Assembly (NCBI GenBank): GCA_973895155.1
Contig: OZ316895.1
Location: 16,926,001 to 16,990,000, forward strand
Reading direction: 5' to 3'
Length of the DNA stretch: 64,000 bases
Origin: Marsupella aquatica
Taxonomy: Eukaryota; Marchantiophyta
Shown piece by piece: positions 1 to 9,838 of this stretch (the stretch's first letter is position 1; the number at the start of each line of letters is the position of its first letter). Position numbers and translations under genes: made by a program. The notes beneath the pieces were generated by a model that saw only the letters and a program-made list of their open reading frames with translations, made no database searches and was not told the origin of the DNA.

Positions 1-1992
1 AGGGCGCGCTGGTAAATCTATCAACCTTGCTGCTGCTGCATGCCATGTCTCACCACTAGAAATAGGTGGATTCAACTCCACTGCTTCAAAATTGGGCGTT
101 GCTTCTGCATGCGAAGCAACAGCTGGAGTGTCCTCGCATAATGTGGCCACCAATCTAAACACCTCTGCTGGACTAACTCCCAATGTCAACATATCCGTAG
201 TTGAAAATAATGGCGTGCGCACTATAGTAGTGGCCGCCCCCAACAGGGTACTTGTCATCCCTGTCACAACATCACTTGAATCCGCCAACTTACCCCCACC
301 TGGGTTAGTCCAAACCGGATTCATAGAGGTAGTTTGAACTGCCTCTAACAATGTAAATGATTGGGGAAGCTTCGTTTGACGACAAATATCCCCTCTCTGA
401 GGATCCAACTCTACCACTGCTCCTCTAGGCTCAAGGGCTTTTGTTGCTCCTCAAGTTAAAGCTGCTGATGCATCCACATGCGCAGTACCACACATAAATC
501 CCATGGTGGCAAGATCTCCATCAGCTCCATAAGAGGTTGAAGCTCCATAGGATGTAGAAGCCCCATCACTAGCAGTAGGTCTAACTTGAGAACTAGCCAT
601 TGCAGCTAGTTGTTGCTCCAATTGAGCAATCTTTGCATCCTTAGGATCTGTGGTAACGGTAGGAGCAACATCACCTCCCTGTCTTCCTACATGTGGTATG
701 CCTCGACCACGTCCACCACCTCTACCTCCTCTTCCCTGATCATACGCACGTGGTCCTTCCCGTCGTAGTTTAGGATGAAGTACAAAACACCTATCTTTGG
801 TGTGTCCAGCAACTCCACAATGATCACATTGTCATTGATCAGGTGTAGATGCCCCTCCTTGCCCCCTATTATCTGGGCAATATCTTTGTGCATGATCCCC
901 ACCACAAGTCCAACATCCTGATTGTTGTCCAGCATAAGAAGGCACACGTCTCTGACTAGTAGATTCCTGTGTTGTAGGCTTCTCTCTCTGGCTCTTACGT
1001 GCAGTAGGTTGCAGTGTGGGCGTCGATGCAACCTTTGGTGCTTCCTTGGAAAATCCGGAAGTCACCACCTTCTCATTCACCATATTGAGCTCAATGCGCT
1101 CAGCAAGTGCAAAAACTATAGCCAATGTGGGATCTGAATCCCTCAGTAGAGTGGCATCTGTCACTCTACGACGCAACTCCCTATCTAGAATTGCATACCA
1201 AAATTGGACCGCTTGGGCCTCTATCACTCCTTGTGTGACCGTAATCAACCTTCGCATACGAGTGTATGCCTCACGTAGGCTCTCTCCAGTCTTGCGTTGG
1301 AACTCCTGAAGACCCTTCAACTTATCGGTTCTCACACCCTGGTAGTTCTGCTTCAATACTTGAAAGAACTTCATCACAGGGTTAAATGTTGGCGCAACTC
1401 CACTCCCAGCCACAATCACACCGGTAGGAGTAGCGGTGGATGCTGATGGAGTGCCATTCTGGCTAGTGCTGCTAGAAGAAGCCGCAGTTGTAGCAATGGG
1501 TTGGGAAACCACACTTGTGCCATAAGTGATGGACACATAGTTTGGTGACCAATGCTGTCTCCATGCCTCAATATCCACTAAATGAGCCTTTCAAAACTCA
1601 TGGTAGTCATCCATGGGTGGCCCCTCCAAATGCTGAAACAACCCTTTCCAAGCCATGAAAAGTGTAAACAATGTGGCATTACGCATTATCTGCATATCAT
1701 ACCACGTATCAAACTCTTGGATGAAATTATCCAAATCAATCGTGCCAACTGCACCAGAGTATCTCCTCGGTCCTTTCGTTGCCCCATACATCTCCTCCAT
1801 ATCCCACAACAATGGAACAGTCACTTGATGTCGAGGAGAAGTGGCTACTAAGTCCTCGTCAGAATCACTATCTGAAACCCCACTTGTGACCACTAACAAT
1901 GTCGTCGGCCAAAATTGCACTCCACTCCAAGTGAAACCAGATCGTCGTCCCTCGGGTAACCCCGTATCACTAGAAGACTCCGTGATGACCAA
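1..1992 (-). pseudogene. LTR-retrotransposon gag gene, broken by three in-frame stops
   Basis: One minus-strand frame stays open from about 1992 to the window edge, apart from TGA codons at 1591-1593, 832-834 and 451-453. I saw no frameshift. The N-terminal half has the look of a plant retrotransposon gag (retrotrans_gag type), with FIQEFDTWYD and AWKGLFQHLEGPP, followed by a region with QEFQRKTGESLREAYTRMRR. It then has two zinc knuckles, CWTCGGDHAQRYC (CX2CX3HX4C) and CDHCGVAGHTKDRC (CX2CX4HX4C), separated by the second stop. A Gly/Arg-rich stretch follows. The frame stays open at base 1, so protease and polymerase parts would lie outside the window. No convincing ATG opens the frame: a TAG lies just upstream of 1992 and the first in-frame Met is near 1800. 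The two-knuckle layout suggests a Ty3/gypsy type, which is an inference because no polymerase is visible. Confidence 0.8.
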
Positions 1993-2044
1993 TTTTCCCT
2001 AAATGGTCACCATCAACTCACCACTATCAATAATCAACCAATTG

Positions 2045-2526
2045 GCGGAACGGTGTTCCGCGGATACCCATCACTCAATCGCGGAACGGTGTTCCGTAAT
2101 GCACTACCACCAATCTCCAAGACAATTGACGGAATGGTGTTCCGTAAACTGCTTCGTTGTGGGATAGTGTTCCGCAACCCTCCATCACCAATAGCCAAGC
2201 TAATTGGCGGAATAGTATTCCATGAGCTGCCTAGTAGTTGCGGGACAATGTTCCGCAACCAACCGTTCTTCACAATGCAGACGAGATGTGTAATGGGGCA
2301 GACCAATCTTCAATATGCACCCACGACGGAACAGTGTTCCGTGGAAGACCAATCTTCCCAAAATTATCACAACAAAATGGTAATCTGTACCCGATCATTC
2401 TCCAATATGCACTCACGAAGGAATAGTATTCTGTGGAAGACCAATCTTCCCAAAACTACCACAACGGAACAGTGTTCCGTAGTCAACCAATCTCCAATAT
2501 GCCCTCTCAACGGAACAGTGTTCCGT
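2045..2526. repeat. Array of ten short palindromes with core GGAAC-N3-GTTCC
   Basis: Ten copies of a 15-bp imperfect palindrome, consensus CGGAAC-(G/A)GT-GTTCCG, begin at 2046, 2082, 2130, 2160, 2208, 2241, 2327, 2419, 2465 and 2511. Copies at 2046, 2082, 2327, 2465 and 2511 have perfect 6-bp arms, and several extend one more pair. The copies at 2156-2178 and 2237-2259 have arms of about 10 bp. A decayed copy seems to sit near 2373. Spacing is 30-48 bp in the first part and about 46 or 92 bp in the second, where the spacer GGAAGACCAATCTTCC is itself palindromic and repeats. The first six spacings are multiples of three; later ones are not. The array lies directly upstream of the gag frame, so it may be the 5' leader of that element. 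Confidence 0.9.
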
Positions 2527-3604
2527 GGAAGACCTTCACAACCTTGTTGTTGCGAAAACCCCGCCGCAATTCCCGGACAAAGCACTGTTCACTAACTTTG
2601 TTATTTTCCTTGTGCCCTAGGTCGCCGCCACACCTCGCCTCTCCGCGGTGCGCTATGTCACCGCAGGCAATGCAATTCGCCAACATTCAACGTCACTTTC
2701 TTTGAAGGAATGCACTGTCCGTCAACATCAAACTTGATGAATCTCAAATCCGCGACATACAACTTCAACGATCAACTCCCGATTGGGACCATCCCCGAAC
2801 TAGAATCACAAACAATCACAAGTCTGACCGACTTGCCTTCACAAAACCGCAGAAAATACTCTTAGCAATCCGTGCACAATAGTCGATGGCAACTTCCAAT
2901 CATCGACCGGACACTCAGTCTTCCAAAATGCTGCAATGTCGATCGATGCGAACCGCAACTCCAAATGCGCAACTCAACAACTCAAAGCTCCGCATTCACT
3001 CAAGCTTTCTCAACACCAACTTGGAACAGATCGAGATACCAGCGATCCATTCAACAACAAAACCCTATCCGAGATACCACGAATCGTCAACAACAAAACC
3101 ACAACAAAATCGAACTTCTGTTTGCACAATCCGTACATCAGAATTTGAAGCTGATCTTTCAATGTAATCTTCTTCAATAGTGCAAATCAAACAACAATCA
3201 ATGCTAATCCAACAACGATCCCATCTGAGGCGATCACACATGTATGTCAAGCCCAACGCACCTTGTGTTTCAAGGAATCCACGTTACATGCACACAACCT
3301 GGTCAGCCACACCATAGCCACCAAGCTCATGCTCAAAGGCTCAATATTGAAAGATGAGGCCTTTGAGCCAACACAAGGGGATCGATAACTACCCCTCACA
3401 CCAACTCAAACTAAACATAGTGCTCATGTAGCACACATACAAAATCTCTATACCTAGATAGTACGATATACTTTACTACCACTCTAAATGGTGTGACAAC
3501 ACACGTTGAAAGCAAGCACAATAGGGAAAGGGTTTAGGGTTTAGGAATGGGTGGGAACCTCACAAGTGAGAATAGAGAAAAAGGGGAGGAAGAAAGTGTG
3601 GGGG
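2527..3604. other. Gene-free stretch, possible upstream part of the gag element
   Basis: No convincing coding region is visible. Open frames here are short, overlap on both strands and have no family features. If the gag element is intact on this side, its 5' LTR and primer-binding site should lie here or just beyond, but I found no clear tRNA-complementary primer-binding site or LTR boundary. Two telomere-like TTTAGGG units occur at about 3532-3547, too few to mean more than chance or a telo-box. Confidence 0.4.
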
Positions 3605-3750
3605 CCCCTTCTAGTAATGTGTTTTTCTACGGAGTGCCCCTTCTACGGATGTATTCTTCTACGGAGTGTTCTTCTACGAAGTGCCCCTTCTACGGAGTGC
3701 CCCTTCTACGGATGTGTTCTTCTACGGAGTGCCCCTTCTACGGAGTGGGG
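3605..3750. repeat. Minisatellite with a unit of about 16 bp
   Basis: About eight tandem copies of a unit close to GTGCCCCTTCTACGGA fill this stretch. Adjacent exact copies start at 3681 and 3697 (period 16). Other copies carry TTCTTCTACGGA and small length changes, so the reading frame shifts between copies and the array is unlikely to encode a repeat protein. Confidence 0.85.
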
Positions 3751-3879
3751 TAGGAAAATTGTGGGAAACTACGGATTGAGGAAGGGAAATCTCCACGATT
3801 GTCCTTTTACGGGCGTTGAGGTCCCTCAAGATGTCACTGTTTTATATAGACCTAAAATCAACTAGAGAACCTCAGTTTC

Positions 3880-4380
3880 GCATGGGGCTCATTGAGGATT
3901 CAAAATGAATCCAAACATGACCATGTTTGGAATAGTACTAGCACAGCAACGTCTGTTTTAAGTTTCAATGTTTTCTATATTTTGGTCATTCTTCTTGTTT
4001 TGCGCCTTACGTGGAGTCTCCGACCAGTGTTAGGTATTGCTCTTAGTCTTGTGACTCATGAGATAACCATAGTTAGGCTAACTCGGGTTAGGACTTAGCT
4101 AAGGTTAGCAGTATGTAGTGCTATTGTGTATATTGCCAGGGCTGGTGCCAGCCCCTGATGGAACTTAGGCTCATTGTTACGGAGCTAGTTGAGAGATAGG
4201 GAGAGCTTGCGCTGTGGATGCTTGGTATGGCCGGTCGACCTAGAGTGCAGTAAAGCTCTTGTGTGTTCCCGTGGACGTAGCCTCATGTGGAGGTGAACCA
4301 TGTATCTCTCTGTGTTGACTCTTGTGCGTTGGATGGTTCATGGGCTTGCAGTTGCGAATGTCATTTATGCTTAACAACCA
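3880..4380 (+). mobile_element. LTR-like remnant (R-U5-type end)
   Basis: The sequence around 4259-4330 contains GTGTTCCCGTGGACGTAG followed by a GGTGAACCATGTA stretch and a T/G-rich CTCTGTGTTGACTCTTG tail. This order (CCGTGGACGTAG, then GAACCACGTA, then a TTGTGTT-type run) is the usual 3' part of many plant LTRs. The upstream part has the unstructured, slightly AT-rich look of U3. No gag or pol frame follows, so it would be a solo or truncated LTR in plus orientation. The boundaries are guesses. Confidence 0.4.
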
Positions 4381-4764
4381 GCCCCCACCCCTCCAAGATG
4401 CCCACACATTGGCCTCCAAGTCCTTGGGCTGCCTTTTGGCCTCCTTGTACCCCCTCAATGGCTCCATTGTCATCCATCACCGCCCAACACCCCTCTCAAC
4501 TCCAGCCTCCAATTGTCACATCAATTTATTAGAACGAACAAAAACTAAAAAAATTTAAAATCCAAACACTTTTGCTACACCTACTTGTCTTTCTACTTAT
4601 ATATGCAATTATAAGTTATCACTAAGTTACTACCGGATTTGGGGCCTTGTCACAGGGGTCAAGACATTCAAGGAATTTGACTAAAGACCTTAAAACCAAT
4701 ATGTTAATAAATCACTAACCTCATCAAAATGTATGCAATAAACCATCTGTACACTGCTTACAAT

Positions 4765-4990
4765 CACTAGTAGAAAAAGGGGTAGATTATGACCCAACTA
4801 CTTAGGACTCAAATGACGCCAATAATTTGCTAGGACTCCAAATGGAATGGAGTCATTAATTTACAACACTCCCTTAATGACTAATGTCAAAGGAGTATAG
4901 CTAAGTCAAGAAGAATTCAACTTTTTAAGATACAAAATAAATAATTTTTCCTATATTGAAGGAGATTTAAGACTTAGGATTAGGCTGACA
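4765..4990 (+). mobile_element. CACTA (En/Spm)-like terminus
   Basis: CACTAGTAGAAAAAGGGG begins at 4765. Plant CACTA elements typically end in CACTA followed by (C/G)(A/T)AGAAAA, and this fits well. Downstream, ACTCAAATGAC and ACTCCAAATGG together with inverted forms such as GGAGTCATTA look like subterminal repeats. I did not find a matching inverted end, so this is a single terminus or a truncated non-autonomous copy. A similar terminus occurs at 57004. Confidence 0.45.
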
Positions 4991-5496
4991 ATCTTAGATT
5001 GTCTTGGTAGGCAACTAAACAGCAGGTGGCAGGATAGACTGAAGAGGAACAATAAGGAACCGGATTGGTATGCTTTGGGGGCCATTATGATATGGCTTTT
5101 TATGGTGTGTTTCTTTGTTGGCCGCTTCGCCCTCAGCAATGGCGGCCTCTTTTTCTTTGCTTGGGTTGTTTTTGCCCCCTTGTGTGGTTTTGAGGCCTTG
5201 CCCTTAAAAAAAGATTTAAGACTAAAATACATCGTAGGTGATGAGGGGATCTATGTAGTAGTGAGAAACCCGAGCCCACAAAACCCATCCCACCCACACA
5301 TATACCCTACACACCCCTATGTGTGGAGGGGGGATTGGGGCCTGTCAAAGTACAACCATAAGAAAAGTTTTATGACCAAAGTTTGTTGGAATGTAAGATT
5401 CTTACAGGGCATGCATTTAGGTAGCCCATATTAAGGGGTTATCTCCTCACCATGAAAGAGTTTTAGTGTAGGGTAACCCATCCCCAAGAGGGGGTA
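4991..5496. other. Gene-free stretch
   Basis: I see no gene, RNA or clear repeat here. The open frame at 5075-5434 is rich in hydrophobic residues but has no recognisable domain, and the sequence around it looks like degraded repeat DNA. Confidence 0.4.
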
Positions 5497-7561
5497 ATGA
5501 GTGGTGGACCTTGCCACGTAGTGCCCTCACCGATCCCGGCACCCATGCCTAAGTGCCCCCAGTGCCCAAACGCCTCTACAAAATACTTCAAGCAAGCAAC
5601 CTAGTGCCCCCTTGCACTACCAACGACCCCTCCCATACGAAGCCGCACTTGCTCTCCAACACCACCGCTACTCAACGGTCTTCACAGTTTGCACAAGCAA
5701 CCAAGCACCTTGGTAAGTAACCCTTTAGGATCTAGAACTCCCAAGTCTAGCATCCTAACTCAAGCTCAACAGACATTGGTAAATAGGTCAGCGATAGATC
5801 CTCCCGATGCCATAAGCCGGAACAAGAACCCACGCCCATTGTTTGTCCAGAATAGTTCCTTCCTTGGGTGCGGCCCGGATTCCCCCTCGTACCTATCCAT
5901 CACCAACTGACCTCCTTGACCCCAGGACATGCTCATGGCCCAAATAGCATAGCTTGTCCTAAAGCTTATCCCAAGCTTGTCCCAACACGTTGGGACCAGA
6001 ATGGCCCCGACTCTAGCAACCAACTCCCGGTTCTCGCCCCACTAATGGTCTAGGGGGCAAGCACCCTTGAAGCTCAACCTCCATGCCTACTTGGCCTTGC
6101 CTCCCCAATGCAAGCTCCCTTGGGTCCAGGCCCGGATAGGCCATCGGGGGAGGACTTAGCATGGGGAGATTTGTGGGCAATGAGACATGGCACTAGCGAA
6201 GGCATGGCGCCAAGCTGGTGACACACACTAAGGACTTAGACTAGATGAGAGCTGGTCGGGTCAAGGAGAAAGGCGCCGGGCTCATGCAAGGTCAACCGTC
6301 CGAATGCCCAGACGGACTTTGAGTTCTGAGAGCTTGAGTGAGAGCTCCTCTCGGGCCCAAGGCCAATGGAGTTGACGCCATGGGCAATAAATGCTTGGGG
6401 CGCAAGTTATGGCCCGATCCGGGTTGGCCTGTTCGGGGGCCCCAAGTGGCAATGAGATCTAAGGGCCTAGGCATGAGCACTGGGTTGGCCCGATCACAGA
6501 AGGCTAAGGCACTCCGCTTGCGAACACCTAACAAGAAAGTTATGGGCGTTGTCAGTTGGTGGCGTGCCCAGACATGCGGGATAGGATCCGGGTTGTGGCC
6601 CAAAAAGTTGAGGACCAAAGTTGGTCCGGGGGTGGCAGGTCTCCAGAAGCATATATGAGGGGAGAAGGTGTCTCCCCTGGGGCTAAGGGCGAGCCGAAGT
6701 CGTGAGCTGCGACGGTCGCGACACTAAGGGAAAATGTTAAAATAAAAATGTCGATATCTTCCCAACGGGAAGTCCATTGGATGACTTCTTGGATGCGTTG
6801 GAAATCTCTCAAGGAGGGCTACGTCCTTCTGAGCTCAGCTGGGTCTAGGGGTGTCATGGGTTCTCAAGGTTTGTGGGTGTTAGCTAGCCCGTTTGCCAAA
6901 TCCTACCAAAACAATGGCCAAACCGCGTTCAGTCTCCCAAGGGAGCTTGCGTTGGGGAGGCAAGGCCAAGTAGGTGTGGAGGTTGAGTTCCTAGGGTGCT
7001 TGGCCCCTAGACCATTAGTGAGGCGATCTTAAAGTTTGTTGCTAGAGTCGGGGCCATTCTGGTCCAGACGTGTGGGGACAAGCTTGGGACAAGCTTTAGG
7101 ACAAGCTACGCTATTTGGGCCATGAGCATGTCCTAGGGTCAGGGAGGTCAGTTGGTGATGGATAGGTACGAGGGGGAATCCGGGCCGCGTCCAAGGAAGG
7201 AGCTATTCTGGACGAACAGTGGGCGTGGGTTCTAGTTTTGGCTTATGGCATCGGGAGGACCTATCGTTGACCTACTTACCAATGTTTGTTGAGCTTGAGT
7301 TAGGATGCTAGACTTGGGGAGATCTAGATCCTGAAGGGTTACTTACCAAGACGCTTGGTTGCTTGTGCAAACAATGAGGACCGTTGAGTAGCGGTTGTGT
7401 TAGAGAGCAAGTGCAGCTTCGTATGGGAGTGGCCGCTGGTGGTGCAAGGGGCACTAGGTTGCTTGCTCAAGGTATCCCGTGGAGGCGTTCAGGCACCAGG
7501 GGCACTTAGGCGTGGGTGCCAAGATTGGTGAGGGCGCTGGGTGGCAAGGTCCACCACTCAT
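5497..7561. mobile_element. Foldback-like element with inverted arms of about 625 bp
   Basis: The left arm (about 5497-6125) and right arm (about 6938-7561) are reverse complements of each other. The outer ends are ATGAGTGGTGGACC and GGTCCACCACTCAT. Matching inner landmarks include the segments around 5870-6030 and 7030-7200, and CAAGCTCCCTTGGG on the left against CCAAGGGAGCTTG on the right. The arms are separated by about 810 bp (6126-6937) with no recognisable transposase. Long terminal inverted repeats with a non-coding middle are typical of Foldback elements or non-autonomous Mutator-like elements. I could not identify a 9-bp target duplication. Arms differ by scattered substitutions, so the insertion is not recent. 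Confidence 0.8.
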
Positions 7562-7575
7562 GGCAAAGGAAAACA

Positions 7576-7881
7576 TTAATGCCTCATAACCTTGTACACA
7601 AGTGATTTGCTTGATGGGACCCCAAAATGAAATGTGTTACTTGATAGGACCCTTGAGTGACCCTAGACGGTTGATTTGAGTTGATCAACATACCCAAAAT
7701 TTCAGTTTCCTATAAGGAACACATTTCAATTTGAGGTCCCATCAAGCAAATCCTTCCCTCGTACACACATGGAGGTCCCATCAAGCAAATCCCTACCTTG
7801 GACACACATGGAGGTCCCATCAAGCAAATCCCTCCCTTGTACACACATGAAAAAATTTAATGCCTCATAACCTTGTACACA
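7576..7881. mobile_element. Hairpin element (family A) with triplicated right end
   Basis: An inverted repeat of about 150 bp has a left arm beginning GATTTGCTTGATGGGACC (near 7604) and a right arm ending GGTCCCATCAAGCAAATC. The right end is present three times as a 39-bp unit: 7733-7771, 7772-7810 and 7811-7849. A 25-bp direct repeat ending in CCTTGTACACA flanks the block (7576-7600 and 7857-7881), and part of it (CTTGTACACA) is included in the tandem unit. Related copies lie at 43928-44073 and from about 55325. It is a non-autonomous, MITE-like element. Confidence 0.75.
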
Positions 7882-7927
7882 GGGAAAAATTAAGGAAATA
7901 ATTCAGAAAAGGTTTACGGTCATTGCT

Positions 7928-8053
7928 GGTACCTCCTTTATGGGGCTGGTTTGGCACACTCTATTGAACCTGGGTTTTAAACTCTGACAATTGTCGGTAC
8001 CTCCATTATGGCGCTGGCTCTGGTTTGGCATACCCTATTGAACCTGGGTTTGA
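7928..8053. repeat. Tandem duplication of about 65 bp
   Basis: Two diverged copies begin with GGTACCTCC(T/A)TTATGG at about 7928 and 7997. Both end in a CTATTGAACCTGGGTTT stretch. They sit between two foldback elements. No function is evident. Confidence 0.75.
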
Positions 8054-8515
8054 AGTATAGGGTACTAATGACAGATTGGTCGGGGGTTACTAGTCTGTAA
8101 CCCTGTGACCAACAATAGCCGGGAAGTGTTTTTGAGCTTTGTGGGAATAGATTTTAGACTAGAATCTCAGCCCAGACAGTTATTATCATACATAATCTTT
8201 GTGTGAATAGGTTTCACATTAGAATCCCAGCCCAAACAGTCATATCATATGCAATTTCTGTCAGGAAGAAATATTACCGGTGTGCATAATCATTTTTACG
8301 ATGATAATGACTGTTTGGACTGAGGTTCTAGTCTAAATCCTGTTCCCACAAAGTTCAGAAAAATTTCCCGGTCAGCATTTCCTCACTTTCTGGTTATATG
8401 TACTAGTAACCCCAGACCCCCAAACCGTCATTATCCTATAACTAATTCATACCCCAAAAAAGAATACTAGTAACCCCATACCAAACCTTCATTATACTAA
8501 ACACATGCCCCAAAA
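8046..8515. mobile_element. Foldback element (family B)
   Basis: Inverted arms run from about 8046-8190 and 8298-8463. The left arm has CCGGGAAG, then GCTTTGTGGGAATAG and GACTAGAATCTCAG; the right arm carries the reverse complement with a few changes. Outside that, GGGGGTTACTAGT on the left pairs with ACTAGTAACCCC on the right. A third, partial copy of the arm lies in the middle (8190-8253), and the outer right end is repeated at about 8466-8515. A related copy is at about 55600-55826. Confidence 0.75.
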
Positions 8516-8582
8516 AATTAGCTGATAATAATTTCTGGGGAGAGGGTTATGGAAATGGTAACACACGGGAGAAAAGGTTACA

Positions 8583-8664
8583 CACCTCTAACCTTTCTTT
8601 ACAGTGTAACCTTTCTGTACAGTCACCTCTAACCTTTCTTTACAGTGTAACCTTTCTTTACAGT
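8583..8664. repeat. Two exact-period 41-bp tandem copies
   Basis: Units 8583-8623 and 8624-8664 start with CACCTCTAACC and differ by one or two bases. Each contains two internal copies of TAACCTTTCT(T/G)TACAGT, so the motif is present four times. They lie about 100 bp upstream of the presumed NudC promoter. Confidence 0.85.
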
Positions 8665-8765
8665 CTGATAAAGGATACGTTACCTTGGTCGTACGTTACC
8701 ATTGTACGCGGTAAACGGTATGAAAGTTGGTTCTGCTTCGAACGAAGTCCCAGAGCAGTTGGCGG

Positions 8766-8870
8766 CACCTCACCTCACCTCACCTCACCTCTACTCTACT
8801 CCTCTAGGCCTCTGCTTTTTCGTTTTGCCTAGCATTTCGTTTCGTTTCGTTTCGTTTCGTTGCTTCGCTT
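8766..8870 (+). promoter_or_regulatory. Likely promoter or 5' UTR of the NudC gene, with two microsatellites
   Basis: CACCT is repeated five times (8766-8790), and TTTCG about five times (about 8835-8860). Pyrimidine-rich repeats of this kind are common near plant transcription starts. The position, about 1 kb upstream of the NudC start codon, fits a leader containing a 5' UTR intron. The transcription start itself cannot be fixed from sequence. Confidence 0.4.
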
Positions 8871-9128
8871 TGCTTCAGTGTATGTTGAAGTCCATCCGAC
8901 AATGCTGGACGAGCTCGCTGGAATTTTCTAGATAGAGCTCCTCCTTCTTTGCTCAAACTCCTCCTCCTGGGAATGCGCGCTTGCGTCACCACGAAGATTG
9001 AGCCCTAACCTGGATTCTCGTTCTGTTCTCGTTCTTGAGGTCGCCTGCGAGAGTATGATGGTACGTGCGCAATTCGAATGCTTGCCCTGTCGCTGCTGCA
9101 GAATTTCTCCGTTGCACTGAACCTCGCG

Positions 9129-9280
9129 GTGAGTCCTCTCTCGCTCACTCGTGTAATGTCGCGCAAGAGGCTGGAGTGTGGAAATCGTTTGTGCGTTCAT
9201 GTTTTCGATCTGTCTGTGGCATTTTTAGGTTTGGTAGGGCTTATTGGCACGGGCTTCTCTTGGATGCTCTCTTTTCCGTC

Positions 9281-9316
<36 letters not shown>

Positions 9317-9838
9317 GTCGGCGCTGTCTGTTTGAATTAGCGCGGTCGATGGTGCTCTGAGCGCTGCGTTTCAGGGCCTCTGTCGTGAGGATTCCGTGTG
9401 GATTGATTTTTCCTGGATGTCCGTTTCTGTAGAGGTTAGTTAGGGCCTGCCATCGTGGGACTCTTTTGTGATCTGTTCTGTTGCCGCTGCTTTGTTCATT
9501 GTATGTTAGGCTCTCCTTTGGGGTGGGGGATTGTCAGTGTCCTTGAATCTGATAGCGTTCCCTAATTGGAATTTTTCACATCTTTGTTGCGGGAATCACT
9601 TTCCCGTTCAGTATCTACTGGACCATGGTCTCCGGCTCGCACCTCTATCCTTCGTCATTTTTTGTAATAGCTTGATGGAGTGTCTGGATGTTGTCCCTGA
9701 TTGTAGTTGATTTCGGTGGTCAATGTGATCTTGGTGATCTTACCAGAGCTGAGCGAAGCCATTCAATTGGATATTATTTTATCAAAACAGAGTAAACCGG
9801 AAAGCCTACTGAACGGAAAGAGACGTAGGGAGGACGGG
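9129..9838 (+). other. Probable 5' UTR intron and leader of the NudC gene, with a GT microsatellite
   Basis: A good splice donor (GCG then GTGAGT) is at 9129. Candidate acceptors lie at about 9708 (GATTGTAG) and 9750 (CTTACCAG), shortly before the conserved start codon at 9839. A GT dinucleotide run occupies about 9284-9312. No other gene is visible. Confidence 0.4.

Noticed and set aside
2045-2526. Resemblance of the palindromes to steroid-receptor response elements (two half-sites with a 3-bp gap)
   Set aside because: Plants lack those receptors. The likeness is only in layout.
2045-2526. CRISPR-like array
   Set aside because: The repeats are too short and imperfect, spacing varies from 30 to 92 bp, and the genome is a plant nuclear one.
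2053-2595. Plus-strand open frame with repeated TVFR peptides (180 codons), and its minus-strand partner with RNT(V/I)P repeats
   Set aside because: Both are read-throughs of the palindrome array. Later repeat spacings are not multiples of three, so the peptide repeat breaks. There is no other coding sign.
3532-3547. Interstitial telomere repeat
   Set aside because: Only two TTTAGGG units, which could be chance or a telo-box.
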